From Ruminococcaceae bacterium UBA1730 (GTDB lineage: Bacteria > Bacillota > Clostridia > Oscillospirales > Acutalibacteraceae), in the NCBI GenBank assembly GCA_002315935.1, contig DCII01000028.1:13983-49523 (forward strand): a stretch of DNA of 35,541 nucleotides. Direction: 5' to 3'. Positions 1 through 8,108 of this stretch are shown in pieces. Each line of letters starts with the position of its first letter. Position 1 is the first letter of the stretch. The notes under the pieces are model-generated. The model was not told the origin of the DNA and did no database searches. It saw only the letters and a list, made by a program, of their open reading frames with translations. Made by a program: the position numbers and the translations under genes.

Positions 1-427
1 TCTGGATGAATCTTCTGTATGAGTCGTAAACGAATCTCTCGAAAGCGGGATCATCGTTACCTGCAATCATAGCAGCAACAACTTCGTCATTAAGACCGAG
101 GTTGAGGATAGTGTCCATCATACCGGGCATTGAAGCACGGGCACCTGAACGGACTGAAACAAGAAGAGGATTCTTGAGATCGCCGAACTTCTTGCCGTTC
201 TTTTCTTCCATCTTAGCAACGCCTGCCATAGCCTGAGCCATGATCTCGTCGTTGATCTTTCTGCCGTCTTCATAATACTGTGTGCAAGCTTCTGTTGTAA
301 TTGTGAAACCATAGGGAACAGGAAGACCGATTTCGGTCATTTCTGCAAGGTTAGCACCCTTACCGCCGAGAAGGTTACGCATTGACATATTACCTTCATC
401 GAACATATAAACCCATTTGTTTGCCAT
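1..427 (-). CDS. ppdK: Pyruvate, phosphate dikinase, N-terminal part (truncated by window edge)
   Basis: Cytoplasmic enzyme interconverting pyruvate + ATP + Pi with PEP + AMP + PPi; in anaerobes it often works in glycolysis or PEP supply. The 142 visible residues begin MANKWVYMFDEG and contain the family hallmarks NLLGGKGANLAEM (about 18-30), GLPVPYGFTITTEAC (about 34-48) and LLVSVRSGARASMPGMMDT, all in the ATP-grasp nucleotide-binding domain. The full enzyme is about 870-880 residues, so most of the gene lies left of position 1. The ATG at 427 is preceded by GGAGGT at 434-439, which fixes the start. A promoter with an extended -10 lies at 474-482. Family assignment is secure; the physiological direction is not visible from sequence. 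Confidence 0.95.
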   Translation of the reverse strand, partial: MANKWVYMFDEGNMSMRNLLGGKGANLAEMTEIGLPVPYGFTITTEACTQYYEDGRKINDEIMAQAMAGVAKMEEKNGKKFGDLKNPLLVSVRSGARASMPGMMDTILNLGLNDEVVAAMIAGNDDPAFERFVYDSYRRFIQ

Positions 428-465
428 GTTTTTACCTCCAAAGTAGAATTATAATTGGATTTAGC

Positions 466-486
466 CATCTGTTATTATAGCAGATG
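466..486 (-). promoter_or_regulatory. Probable ppdK promoter with flanking inverted repeat
   Basis: On the minus strand TGCTATAAT (482-474) is an extended -10 element. No good -35 box is found 17 nt upstream. The -10 is framed by a perfect 6-bp inverted repeat, CATCTG at 466-471 and CAGATG at 481-486, which could be an operator or coincidence. It lies about 40 nt upstream of the ppdK start. Confidence 0.55.
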
Positions 487-598
487 CAATACGAAAATTC
501 TATATTTTTTTCTTAAAAACTATGAAAAATTTACCGATAATTTTTAGTTACTATATACATAAAATTGAGAAATATTCGTTTCATCCGCCGAAAAGTCT

Positions 599-626
599 AA
601 TCGGCATGGCCGAAACCACGCCGATT
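599..626 (-). terminator. Hairpin downstream of metallophosphoesterase gene
   Basis: A stem of AATCGGC/GCCGATT, extended inward by GTGG/CCAT, lies just past the stop codon at 633. The following minus-strand bases contain only a short TTTT, so this is a plausible but not textbook terminator. It separates this gene from ppdK. Confidence 0.45.
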
Positions 627-632
627 AATTGA

Positions 633-2339
633 TTATGCCATTCTGAAAAGCTTCAGAATATAGTGCATGAAAAAGCTAAGATACAGAGAAATTCTTTCAA
701 AGAAGCTTGTGACCTTCTCAATAACATTATTAAGCTTTGCGTTCTCTGCTCCGTAGCCCTCAAGTGTTCCGTGATTATCGTTCACGCCGTCATCGTCATT
801 CGCAAAAACATGAAGAATAGGAGAAGCAATTGCAAGAAGAAGATATTCTCCCGCCGTAACAGGTCCGAACACCTTTGTGCAAAAAGCGGTAAACTCAGCA
901 GAAATGCCGTCAATTCCGATTTTCTCAAGAATTTTGTTGGCCGCTCCGAGGAAAACCTTATCATTTACGCCCGAAAGGTCGCTCAGAAGAATGAGGTCAA
1001 CCATACGCAGAAGAATTGTCACCTCCGTGCCGTAGATGTCGAAATCCTCTTCGCCCTCATAGTGGGCGGCAACAAGATCCGTTGCAAGGTCCCAACCGTT
1101 TTCATAATTGCTATCGGGAATATCAATATTGAATTTCTTTGCGTATTCCTGAACTCCGCCTTCGCCGTAAAGCGGCATTTCAAGAAGGTCGGTAAGTCCG
1201 GTTACGGCTGTATTTACAAGGTCATAGAACGCCTCGCCCTCTGCAATTCCTATTTTCTCCATCGAAAGCGAAAGTGCAAGTCTGTATTCAACGCCCTTCT
1301 TGAGGAAGCCCTCTGCGTAAGCGTTCAGACCCTCATTCATGAGCTTCAACTGCTTTTCCGAATATCCGCTGACAGCCTGTGAAAGAGCAGTTGTATCAAT
1401 GGAATCGACTGTTTTTGCTTCATAAGAAATCTCGTTCTCGGTGAAATTGAACACTCTGTACTGCAAGGGATACATGGTAAGAGATGTCGTTGCAAAGTCA
1501 TAAATTCTGTTACCCATGAGGCTGATATGGCTTGCTCCGTCACTGCAATGCTCGTGACCCGTAAAAACAACCTTTATTCCTGCATCGGCAAATCTGTCTG
1601 CCGTTGTGAAATGAGTTCTGATAATGAAATTACGGCTGAAAATTCTCTGCAAAGGCATATGGTCAAGCAGATTATGATGCATCATAAGAATCGGGTATCT
1701 GCCGTCTTCATAAGCCTTATCGGCCTGTTCAAGTGCCCAGTTAACTCTGTCGGCTGTCAGACCATCCTCCGTTGACTTTGTGTATTCGCAGGAATCGAGA
1801 GCTATAAGTCTGTATTTTGAACCGAGATTTGCGGTGTATGAACAGGTTCCGTCAACCTTTTCGAGAGCTTTATCATAGCCGAAATCGGCATAAATCTCAA
1901 CAAAATCCTCAACGCCCGTGCATTCGTTTCCGTCACCGAAATCATGGTTTCCGTTGATAACAAAAACATCCTTGCCGGTGTCTTTCTCAAATTTACGGAG
2001 CTTTTCCGCAACGGCATAATGTTCTTCGATTATCGCTCTTCCGTTATCAACAAGGTCGCCCGAAATGAGCACATATTCAATGCTGTTATCCTCGGCACAC
2101 TGCCTTAAAAATTCATCAATGATAAATCCGCTTTCATCCTCCATAGCGGCTCTTCTGTTTGCATACCAATAGATTTCATCATCAATCGGACCTTCAAGCT
2201 CTTCACGGGGAAGATTATAATGAAGGTCGGATGCAACAGCAATTTTAAGGCTGTCATCCTTTGCAAAAGCTGTCATCGCAACCGAAAGCGTTGCCACAAG
2301 CAAAACTGTTGTAAGAAAAACCGAGATAACTTTCTTCAT
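633..2339 (-). CDS. Secreted calcineurin-like metallophosphoesterase
   Basis: Exported phosphoesterase, 568 aa, with a Lys-start signal peptide (about 1-26, ending near AFA). The dimetal motifs are in order: SDLHY (D38, H40), SGDLVDNG (about 93-100), INGNHDFGDG (about 128-137), MMHHNLL, and GHEHCSDG. Substrate is unknown; the family includes phosphodiesterases, phosphatases and nucleotidases. The last 35 residues, after an ENAKLNN linker, form a hydrophobic aromatic segment (FFERISLYLSFF then ILKLFRMA) that may hold the protein at the membrane or wall. The start has AGGAG at good spacing. It is a monocistronic unit with its own promoter between 2373 and 2400, read away from the upstream carboxypeptidase gene. 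Confidence 0.9.
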   Translation of the reverse strand: MKKVISVFLTTVLLVATLSVAMTAFAKDDSLKIAVASDLHYNLPREELEGPIDDEIYWYANRRAAMEDESGFIIDEFLRQCAEDNSIEYVLISGDLVDNGRAIIEEHYAVAEKLRKFEKDTGKDVFVINGNHDFGDGNECTGVEDFVEIYADFGYDKALEKVDGTCSYTANLGSKYRLIALDSCEYTKSTEDGLTADRVNWALEQADKAYEDGRYPILMMHHNLLDHMPLQRIFSRNFIIRTHFTTADRFADAGIKVVFTGHEHCSDGASHISLMGNRIYDFATTSLTMYPLQYRVFNFTENEISYEAKTVDSIDTTALSQAVSGYSEKQLKLMNEGLNAYAEGFLKKGVEYRLALSLSMEKIGIAEGEAFYDLVNTAVTGLTDLLEMPLYGEGGVQEYAKKFNIDIPDSNYENGWDLATDLVAAHYEGEEDFDIYGTEVTILLRMVDLILLSDLSGVNDKVFLGAANKILEKIGIDGISAEFTAFCTKVFGPVTAGEYLLLAIASPILHVFANDDDGVNDNHGTLEGYGAENAKLNNVIEKVTSFFERISLYLSFFMHYILKLFRMA

Positions 2340-2372
2340 AACGATACTCCTATTAACTTCTGAATTTATTTT

Positions 2373-2400
2373 ATTATACCATACACTTTCGAAAAAGCAA
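2373..2400 (-). promoter_or_regulatory. Promoter of metallophosphoesterase gene
   Basis: Minus strand TTGCTT (2400-2395), 16-nt spacer, TATAAT (2378-2373), with TGG before the -10 making an extended -10. It starts immediately after the stop codon of the upstream carboxypeptidase gene. Confidence 0.7.
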
Positions 2401-3573
2401 TTATTTTTTCAGTGCCGCCGTGCGGCTGAGAATTCTGAAAAACACAATCGAAAAAGTCAGCTTTCCGACTGCGTTCTGAGAGATGAATTTATATTCGCCG
2501 ACAGTCTCCTCACCTATCAGAAATTTTGCCGTTCCGAGAATCTGACCCTTTTCAACCGGTGCACACACATCGGCGGCGAGGTCGATAACACAGTTTATTT
2601 CATTCTCAGTTCCCTTTTTTATCAAGATAGGTTTTATCTCCGGAATAACGGGCGTTATGCTCTCTTCAATTCCACCCGTAACCTTCACATCTGGAACAAG
2701 CTCACGGGAAATATTCGGAGTGTAAACGCAGTAATTTGCAAACCCCCAGTTAAGCATCGCCTTTGCGGTTTCAAACCGTTCATTGCTGTTTGAGCTTCCG
2801 AGCACAACCGCAACAAGATGAGTTCCGTTACGCATTGCACTTGCAGAAATGCAACAGCCTGCCTTTGACGTTGTGCCGGTTTTAAGACCTGTTGCACCCT
2901 CATAAAATCGAATCAGTTTATTTGTGTTGACAAGCTCCGTTGCACCATTCCGAAGAGAATCCATCCAGATGGTTGTATATTTTGTTATCAGCTCATGGTG
3001 AAGAAGCTCAACAGACATCTTCGCAACATCTGCGGCGGTTGTCAGATGGTCTGTTGTTGTGTCGTCAAGACCCGTGCAGTTTTCAAAATGAGTGTTGGTC
3101 ATGCCAAGCTCCTTTGCCCTTGCATTCATCATATCAACGAACGCTTCGTCACTGCCTGCAACAAGCTCTCCGAGAGCGGTGCAGGCATCATTTGCGGAAT
3201 ACACAGCGGTTGCCTTGAGAAGCTCGTCAACGGTCATCTGTTCCCCTTCCTTTAGCCATATCTGCGAACCGCCTTTCCCTGCCGCAGTTGAGCTGACGGT
3301 CACTGTATCGGTCAGCTTAATCTTGCCGCCGTCAATCGCTTCCACAACAAGCAGAAGCGACATTATTTTAGTTACGGAAGCAGGGTAAAGTCTTTCGTTT
3401 TCGTTATGCTTCATCAATACCTTTCCCGTTGAAACATCAACAAGAATTGCCGCCTTTGCCTTTATTTCAACAGGAAGAGCTTCCGATTTTTCGGCATATA
3501 CCGTCAATAAATTCAATGCCGCAACAGTAACCGCCATAACAACGGCAATTATTCTTTTGGTCAGTTTATTCAT
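2401..3573 (-). CDS. Secreted D-alanyl-D-alanine carboxypeptidase (DacF/PBP5 type)
   Basis: Penicillin-binding serine D,D-carboxypeptidase that trims the terminal D-Ala of peptidoglycan pentapeptides outside the membrane. The 390-aa protein has a signal peptide (about 1-27) and the complete active-site set: SVTK at 66-69 (SxxK), SAN at 126-128 (SxN), and KTG at 231-233. The C-terminal part (from about 295) looks like the beta-rich PBP5_C domain. The chosen ATG at 3573 gives MNKLTKRIIAVV, a proper signal peptide, and has AGGAGA at 3581-3586; a longer frame starting at 3615 would place extra residues before it with no ribosome binding site. It ends in hydrophobic FSIVFFRIL then SRTAALKK, as expected for the amphipathic membrane anchor of these enzymes. 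Divergent from mtaB. Confidence 0.93.
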   Translation of the reverse strand: MNKLTKRIIAVVMAVTVAALNLLTVYAEKSEALPVEIKAKAAILVDVSTGKVLMKHNENERLYPASVTKIMSLLLVVEAIDGGKIKLTDTVTVSSTAAGKGGSQIWLKEGEQMTVDELLKATAVYSANDACTALGELVAGSDEAFVDMMNARAKELGMTNTHFENCTGLDDTTTDHLTTAADVAKMSVELLHHELITKYTTIWMDSLRNGATELVNTNKLIRFYEGATGLKTGTTSKAGCCISASAMRNGTHLVAVVLGSSNSNERFETAKAMLNWGFANYCVYTPNISRELVPDVKVTGGIEESITPVIPEIKPILIKKGTENEINCVIDLAADVCAPVEKGQILGTAKFLIGEETVGEYKFISQNAVGKLTFSIVFFRILSRTAALKK

Positions 3574-3614
3574 ATCCTTATCTCCTTTCAAAAGAATATA
3601 TGTTGTTATGCTCA

Positions 3615-3643
3615 TTGATTATAACAATTTTTTCTGTTATAAT
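3615..3643 (+). promoter_or_regulatory. Divergent promoter region of mtaB and carboxypeptidase, with inverted repeat
   Basis: Plus strand TTGATT (3615-3620), 17-nt spacer, TATAAT (3638-3643), serving mtaB. A perfect 9-bp inverted repeat, ATTATAACA at 3618-3626 and TGTTATAAT at 3635-3643, overlaps it; its left arm supplies a TATAAT on the minus strand (3623-3618) for the carboxypeptidase gene. The minus -35 is weak. Confidence 0.75.
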
Positions 3644-3674
3644 TATCAAAGCTTCTCCGAAAGGGGGAATTTTT

Positions 3675-4961
3675 ATGAAGGCGGCATTCTATACCCTCGG
3701 CTGTAAGGTCAACCAATATGAATCGCAGGCTATGGCTCAAAGCCTTGAAAAGCACGGATTTTCAATTGTTGACTGCAACGAGTATGCCGATATTTATGTT
3801 ATCAACTCCTGCACGGTTACCGCCGAAAGCGACAGAAAAACAAGGCAGACCGTCAGACATTTCAAAAAGCTTCATCCGCAGAGCATTATTGTTCTTACGG
3901 GATGTATGACACAGGCAACTCCCGAATCCGGCAATTCTCTTGAAGAGGCGGATATTGTTATCGGCAACAAAACAAACGATTTGCTTTATGACCATATTAA
4001 TTCTTTTATCAACGGTTCGGGAAGAATTTTTGCCGTTGAAGAACATAAGAGCAAAGAACCGTTCAGAGGCGACTGTATAACGGATTTTTACGAAAGAACA
4101 AGAGCAAGCATCAAAATTGAAGACGGCTGCAACCGCTTCTGCTCATACTGCATAATTCCCTATGCAAGAGGAAGAGTGCGTTCAAAGCCGATTGAAGAGC
4201 TGAAAAATGAAGTTGTTGCACTTGCACGCAACGGCTTTTGCGAAATAGTGCTTGTCGGAATCAATCTTTCCGCTTACGGAACGGACTTTGATTATACGAT
4301 TGTTGATGCGGTAAGAGAAGTGGCTTCGGTTGAGGGGATTGAAAGAGTGCGTCTCGGCTCTCTTGAGCCGGATCATATCACGGATGAAGTAATAAAAGGT
4401 CTTTCGGAAATAAAAGAATTCTGTCCGCAGTTTCATATTTCACTTCAGAGCGGATGCGACAAAACGCTGAAAAGAATGAACAGGCACTATAACAGTGCAG
4501 AATACTTTGAGCTTTGTCAAAAGCTCCGCAACAGCTTTGAGGACTGCTCTCTGACCACCGACCTGATGGTTGGCTTTCCGGGAGAAACCGAGGAGGATTT
4601 CAACGATTCTCTTGAATTCATGAAAAAAGTCGGCTTTGAAAAGGTTCATGTTTTCCCGTATTCACGCAGACCCGGAACACCCGCAGACAGAATGCCGGAG
4701 CAGGTTGAAAACAGTGAAAAGAACAGAAGAGCCGCAATAATGATTGAAGAGGCAGAAAAAATCCGTTTTGCCTTTTTTGAAAAGCAAAACGGTAAAATTG
4801 TTGAAATTCTTCCCGAAGAGCATCATGACGGATGCGTTCAGGGCTACACGGCAAACTATACGCCTGTAAAAATAATCAATTGCAATGATATTCCCAAAGG
4901 AATGATAAAAGCCAAAATCATCGGATGCGAAAATGATTTCTGCATAGCAGAACAAATATAA
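3675..4961 (+). CDS. mtaB: tRNA (N6-L-threonylcarbamoyladenosine(37)-C2)-methylthiotransferase MtaB
   Basis: Radical-SAM enzyme that converts t6A37 to ms2t6A37 in tRNAs reading ANN codons. 428 aa. The N-terminal UPF0004 domain carries the auxiliary cluster cysteines C10 (TLGCKVNQYES), C46 (NSCTVT) and C77 (TGCMTQ). The radical-SAM cluster is C152-C156-C159 in the CNRFCSYC motif, followed by IPYARGRVRS. A TRAM-like C-terminal region (about 370-428) follows PYSRRPGTPA. GCKVNQYES distinguishes MtaB from MiaB and RimO. The ATG at 3675 follows AAGGGGGAA; the 25 residues upstream in the same frame have no ribosome binding site and overlap the promoter, so they were excluded. Confidence 0.94.
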   Translation: MKAAFYTLGCKVNQYESQAMAQSLEKHGFSIVDCNEYADIYVINSCTVTAESDRKTRQTVRHFKKLHPQSIIVLTGCMTQATPESGNSLEEADIVIGNKTNDLLYDHINSFINGSGRIFAVEEHKSKEPFRGDCITDFYERTRASIKIEDGCNRFCSYCIIPYARGRVRSKPIEELKNEVVALARNGFCEIVLVGINLSAYGTDFDYTIVDAVREVASVEGIERVRLGSLEPDHITDEVIKGLSEIKEFCPQFHISLQSGCDKTLKRMNRHYNSAEYFELCQKLRNSFEDCSLTTDLMVGFPGETEEDFNDSLEFMKKVGFEKVHVFPYSRRPGTPADRMPEQVENSEKNRRAAIMIEEAEKIRFAFFEKQNGKIVEILPEEHHDGCVQGYTANYTPVKIINCNDIPKGMIKAKIIGCENDFCIAEQI

Positions 4962-4979
4962 ACCTGACACATTGAAAAA

Positions 4980-5003
4980 GGAGCTGTGATTTCTCACAGC
5001 TCC
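4980..5003. terminator. Bidirectional intrinsic terminator (mtaB / DUF4474 gene)
   Basis: Perfect 10-bp stem GGAGCTGTGA/TCACAGCTCC with a 4-nt loop. The plus strand continues ATAATTTTT and the minus strand continues CTTTTT, so it can stop the convergent transcripts from mtaB and the gene ending at 5011. Confidence 0.88.
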
Positions 5004-5010
5004 ATAATTT

Positions 5011-6042
5011 TTAGCCTTCATAACCTACGAAGCACTCATGATAAATTGTTGACCAGAGTACCCATACGTCTGCACCGCTCTGATAGTAGGTATCATCAGC
5101 GAGCGAGCTTGCACCGCCGGCTCTGCCGAATCCGCAGATTCCGAGACCGTTAACGAAGAGGTTAGCCATTTCAGTGCTCTTGAATGTAATTCTGCCCTTA
5201 ACCTTAAGCTCGGTTCTGGGTCTTGTATACTTGGTAAGCTGACCTTTAACGAAGCCTGTGGGCCACCAATACTTTGCATAAGGTCTTGTGAAGATCTTAA
5301 CATAGTGACCATCGCCGTTCTGGTCAAAATAGCAATCAAGCTGCATATAAAGCCAATCGGACTGATCAGCACAGTTATAGTGGTTAACGCTACCGATTTG
5401 ACCTGTGTATGTTCCTGCGGGAGCTGTGTAAAGACCGATTTCAGCACCGACAAGAAGATAGCCGTACTGACCCTTCCAGAACTGAACCATCCAGTCCTTA
5501 TCGCCGTATGTGAAGCGGATACGAACCTGGTCAATATACATACCAACGCCTGCGGCAGAATTATCGTAAACCTCGTTGTAGCCTGCACCACTCTGCCAGC
5601 AGTCTTTATCGTCAGTGTAATAATAGCCGTCTGCAGACTTTCTGTAGCCGAGGAACTGATCGCCGTCTTCGCCGATAAGCTCGTCAACCATGCCGGTTCC
5701 GACTTCAACCTTCTTGCTGGAGTCTTTTGTTGTTGAAACAGCCTTGGCATCCTTCTTTGTTGTTGTAACCTTGCTGCTTGCAACCTTCTTGGTTACATTT
5801 GCAACATCAACAATCGAGCCGACAACATTTGAAGCATCGGCAACCGAAACATTCTCATCAACGGGAGCTCCGTCTTCATATGTGGGAATTTCATAAACAT
5901 ATGCCGATGATGTTGATTCCTCAACGGGTTTGTTTTCATCCTTCTTTGCAGTGAAACGCTTTGCGATGGGAACTGCTGCGATAGCGGCACCTGCAACAAC
6001 AACTGCACTGACAGCAATAATTGCAATATTCTTTTTTGTCAT
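5011..6042 (-). CDS. Membrane-anchored DUF4474-like protein, paralog 1
   Basis: Unknown function; 343 aa. A Lys-rich start and one hydrophobic helix (about 5-27) suggest an uncleaved N-terminal anchor with the rest outside. A Ser/Thr/Lys/Val-rich linker (about 35-115) leads to a folded domain (about 125-340). That domain contains a GYNEVYDN motif, RIRFTYGDKDWMVQFWKGQYG, GAEIGLYT, and WWPTGFVKGQL, which resemble DUF4474 of Clostridia. The neighbouring gene at 6132-7154 is a clear paralog. No catalytic triad is evident. The gene has a near-ideal ribosome binding site (AAGGAGGAGAC) and a fully consensus promoter, so it is probably well expressed. The domain name is from memory of the motif and should be confirmed by profile search. 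Confidence 0.82.
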   Translation of the reverse strand: MTKKNIAIIAVSAVVVAGAAIAAVPIAKRFTAKKDENKPVEESTSSAYVYEIPTYEDGAPVDENVSVADASNVVGSIVDVANVTKKVASSKVTTTKKDAKAVSTTKDSSKKVEVGTGMVDELIGEDGDQFLGYRKSADGYYYTDDKDCWQSGAGYNEVYDNSAAGVGMYIDQVRIRFTYGDKDWMVQFWKGQYGYLLVGAEIGLYTAPAGTYTGQIGSVNHYNCADQSDWLYMQLDCYFDQNGDGHYVKIFTRPYAKYWWPTGFVKGQLTKYTRPRTELKVKGRITFKSTEMANLFVNGLGICGFGRAGGASSLADDTYYQSGADVWVLWSTIYHECFVGYEG

Positions 6043-6074
6043 TTTGTCTCCTCCTTACAGGATTTTACTGAATC

Positions 6075-6103
6075 ATTATACTCTTGTTTTTCTTTATTGT
6101 CAA
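6075..6103 (-). promoter_or_regulatory. Consensus promoter for DUF4474 paralog 1
   Basis: Minus strand TTGACA (6103-6098), 17-nt spacer, TATAAT (6080-6075): both hexamers match the sigma-A consensus exactly. It lies in the 89-bp gap between the two paralogs. Confidence 0.88.
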
Positions 6104-6131
6104 CTACCTTTTCAGGAAGTTTTGACCGAAT

Positions 6132-7154
6132 TTACTGCCAGATGTATATTACATCCTTGCCCTCACGCCTGAAAGTGTTCGGAACAGACGGGTTGAATTT
6201 CTCCGTTTTTGCAAATCCGTTACTTACGAGAGCATTTTCAAAGCCGATTGCCTGTTCTTCATCCTTAAAGGTTATGTGGCTTAAAAGGCGAAGCGGAGTT
6301 GAATCCTTGATGTTCGCAAGCTGACCGTCAACATAACCTGTTTCCCACCAATGGCGATCATAGTTTCTTGTCAACTGGGGAAGATAGTTTCCGTCTCCGG
6401 CTTCATCCCAGAATATAGTAAGCTCCATATAAAGCTCATCGTCCGTGCCTGCACAATCATAGCGGCTGTTGGCGGCTGACTTTCCCTCTGCCCTTGTGTA
6501 GATACCGACTTCACCGCCGACAGTTCCGATTTCGCCGGAAATATACTGACCCTTCCATATCTGAATCATGTAATCCTTGCCGTCATAATTGAATTTCATT
6601 CTCTTGGTGTCGATGCTGAAATCAATGAGCTGTGCACCCCAGTCATAAAACTTGCTGTATCCGAGCTTTCTCTGAGTGCAGTTCGGGTCCATATCGTTAT
6701 TATATATGTATTCTTTAAGACCTACAACATTATATCCGCTTCTGCTCAGCCCGGCAAGCGACATATCATCCGGCAGGTCCGTATTGGCAACCGCAACGGA
6801 TTTTGTTTTGCCCTTTTCGAGGTCTTCCTCTTCAAGAGCCGGAACAGTTGCCTCCTCAAGCATCTCGGAAACCTCAACAGATGCCGGCTTCGTCTGCTGA
6901 ACGGTCTTTTTGGTTGACCTTACAGACTGAACGGAATTGCTGAGGGCTTCGGTTATCAGCTCGGTTGTTGAACTGACAACGCTTTCAAAAACGGAGCTTG
7001 GTTCCTCATATGAATATCCAGTTGCCTGTGCTTCAACAGCCGTATTTTCTTTGTTTTTTTTGTTGATTACTACGGCGGTAACGGCAGCAATAACAGCAAC
7101 TGCAACAACCGCAATAATAATCACAATCAAATTCGTCTTTTTTTCTTTATTCAT
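6132..7154 (-). CDS. Membrane-anchored DUF4474-like protein, paralog 2
   Basis: Unknown function; 340 aa with the same build as its neighbour: short Lys-rich start, one membrane helix (about 9-31), a Ser/Thr/Val/Glu-rich linker (about 40-130), then the DUF4474-like domain. Shared landmarks are FNYDGKDYMIQIWKGQY, GGEVGIYT, Y(N/D)CA, and the WW.TG(F/Y)V.GQL motif, followed by (R/H)ITFK. The ATG at 7154 follows AGAGG; a longer frame to 7301 runs through the tmRNA gene and is rejected. It begins only 56 nt after the 3' end of ssrA, and no convincing promoter or U-rich terminator lies between, so readthrough from ssrA may contribute. Confidence 0.8.
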   Translation of the reverse strand: MNKEKKTNLIVIIIAVVAVAVIAAVTAVVINKKNKENTAVEAQATGYSYEEPSSVFESVVSSTTELITEALSNSVQSVRSTKKTVQQTKPASVEVSEMLEEATVPALEEEDLEKGKTKSVAVANTDLPDDMSLAGLSRSGYNVVGLKEYIYNNDMDPNCTQRKLGYSKFYDWGAQLIDFSIDTKRMKFNYDGKDYMIQIWKGQYISGEIGTVGGEVGIYTRAEGKSAANSRYDCAGTDDELYMELTIFWDEAGDGNYLPQLTRNYDRHWWETGYVDGQLANIKDSTPLRLLSHITFKDEEQAIGFENALVSNGFAKTEKFNPSVPNTFRREGKDVIYIWQ

Positions 7155-7179
7155 TTTAATCCTCTCTTTTCTGAGGCAG

Positions 7180-7207
7180 GTCAGCGTATCGGAAATGACA
7201 CGCTGAC
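7180..7207 (-). terminator. Hairpin just downstream of ssrA
   Basis: Perfect 8-bp stem GTCAGCGT/ACGCTGAC with a 12-nt loop, starting 4 nt after the encoded CCA end of tmRNA. The sequence after it on the minus strand is not U-rich, so it may aid 3' processing or pausing rather than full termination. Confidence 0.4.
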
Positions 7208-7210
7208 TCA

Positions 7211-7557
7211 TGGTGGAGATGGCGGTAATCGAAACCGCGTCCGAAAAATCTCTGCAGGGACTTTCTACGAGTGTATTCAGTCTTTTAACATTCCCTTGCA
7301 CGAGCGCCGACAGACAGGCTCGGGTGCTTGGTAGACAGATTATTCATGACAGGTTATCAGCCGTTACCTGTTCACGTTCACTACTTATCGACGCCTCTTA
7401 TGCGGCCGTAGTCCTCCGCACAGAGACGGCTGCTATTTAAGCAGCTAAAGATTTAACGTTATTGTCGTTTAATTTTAAAAGTGGAGAGTTTATAGCGGTT
7501 CCCCGCCGCTACTCGCTTATCCGGGCTCGGATTCCCCGTCGAAATCCTTTCATCCCC
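7211..7557 (-). ncRNA. ssrA: tmRNA (transfer-messenger RNA, ssrA)
   Basis: Ribosome-rescue RNA of 347 nt in one piece. The 5' end GGGGATG pairs with CATCTCC at the 3' end to form the alanine acceptor stem, including a G3-U wobble typical for alanyl-tRNA synthetase recognition; ACCA is encoded. The T arm is GCGGT/ACCGC around TTCGATT. The conserved 5' AAAGGATTTCGACGGGG follows the acceptor stem. The tag reading frame ends at 7437 and reads ...NDNNVKSLAA-stop, with the expected LAA degradation signal. If aligned to other tmRNAs the resume codon would be TTA (7472-7470), which is unusual. It begins 5 nt after the smpB stop codon. Confidence 0.95.
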
Positions 7558-7562
7558 ATATA

Positions 7563-8021
7563 TCATCTACGCATATTGCGTTCGATGTCTCTTTGTGCAT
7601 CCTTCTTGGCGGCAACCTCACGCTTATCGTAAAGCTTTTTACCTTTACAGAGTCCAACCTCAACCTTTGCTCTGCCCTTCGTAAAATATATGCTTAAAGG
7701 CACAAGCGAAAGACCATCCTGCTTAACGAGAGCGAAAAGCCTTCTGATTTCCTTCTTGTGCATGAGAAGCTTTTTTTCTCTCATCGGGTCACGGTTGAAG
7801 ATGTTACCCTGCTCATAAGGACTGATGTGCATTCCGTTTGCGAAAATCTCTCCGTCTTTTATCTGACACCATGAATCCTTTAAATTCACCTTGCCCTGTC
7901 TGATGGATTTGACTTCCGTTCCGAAAAGCTCAATACCTGCTTCGATTTTTTCGATAACGAAATAATCGTGATATGCTTTTTTATTCTGTGCAACAAGCTT
8001 TATTCCGGTATCTTTGTTCAT
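7563..8021 (-). CDS. smpB: SsrA-binding protein SmpB
   Basis: Small basic protein (152 aa) that binds tmRNA and places it in the ribosomal A site, its C-terminal tail mimicking mRNA. Family motifs are KKAYHDYFV, EAGIELFGTEVKSIRQGKVNLKDS and GEIFANGMHISPYEQGN. The C-terminal tail is rich in Lys/Arg (KKLYDKREVAAKKDAQRDI then ERNMRR), as expected. GAGAGGAG lies before the ATG. ssrA follows after 5 nt on the same strand, so protein and RNA partner are likely co-transcribed and separated by RNA processing. Confidence 0.96.
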   Translation of the reverse strand: MNKDTGIKLVAQNKKAYHDYFVIEKIEAGIELFGTEVKSIRQGKVNLKDSWCQIKDGEIFANGMHISPYEQGNIFNRDPMREKKLLMHKKEIRRLFALVKQDGLSLVPLSIYFTKGRAKVEVGLCKGKKLYDKREVAAKKDAQRDIERNMRR

Positions 8022-8108
8022 GGTACTCCTCTCTCAACAGGTATAAAACGCCATTCAATCTATATGTGTTGAATATTCCTGATTTTGTTGCATTAAAATG
8101 GAAATTTT

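Noticed and set aside
663..1382. A 239-codon plus-strand frame
   Set aside because: Antisense to the metallophosphoesterase gene, with no ribosome binding site or recognisable domain.
7155..7301. N-terminal extension of DUF4474 paralog 2
   Set aside because: The extension runs through the tmRNA gene and has no ribosome binding site; ATG at 7154 is better.
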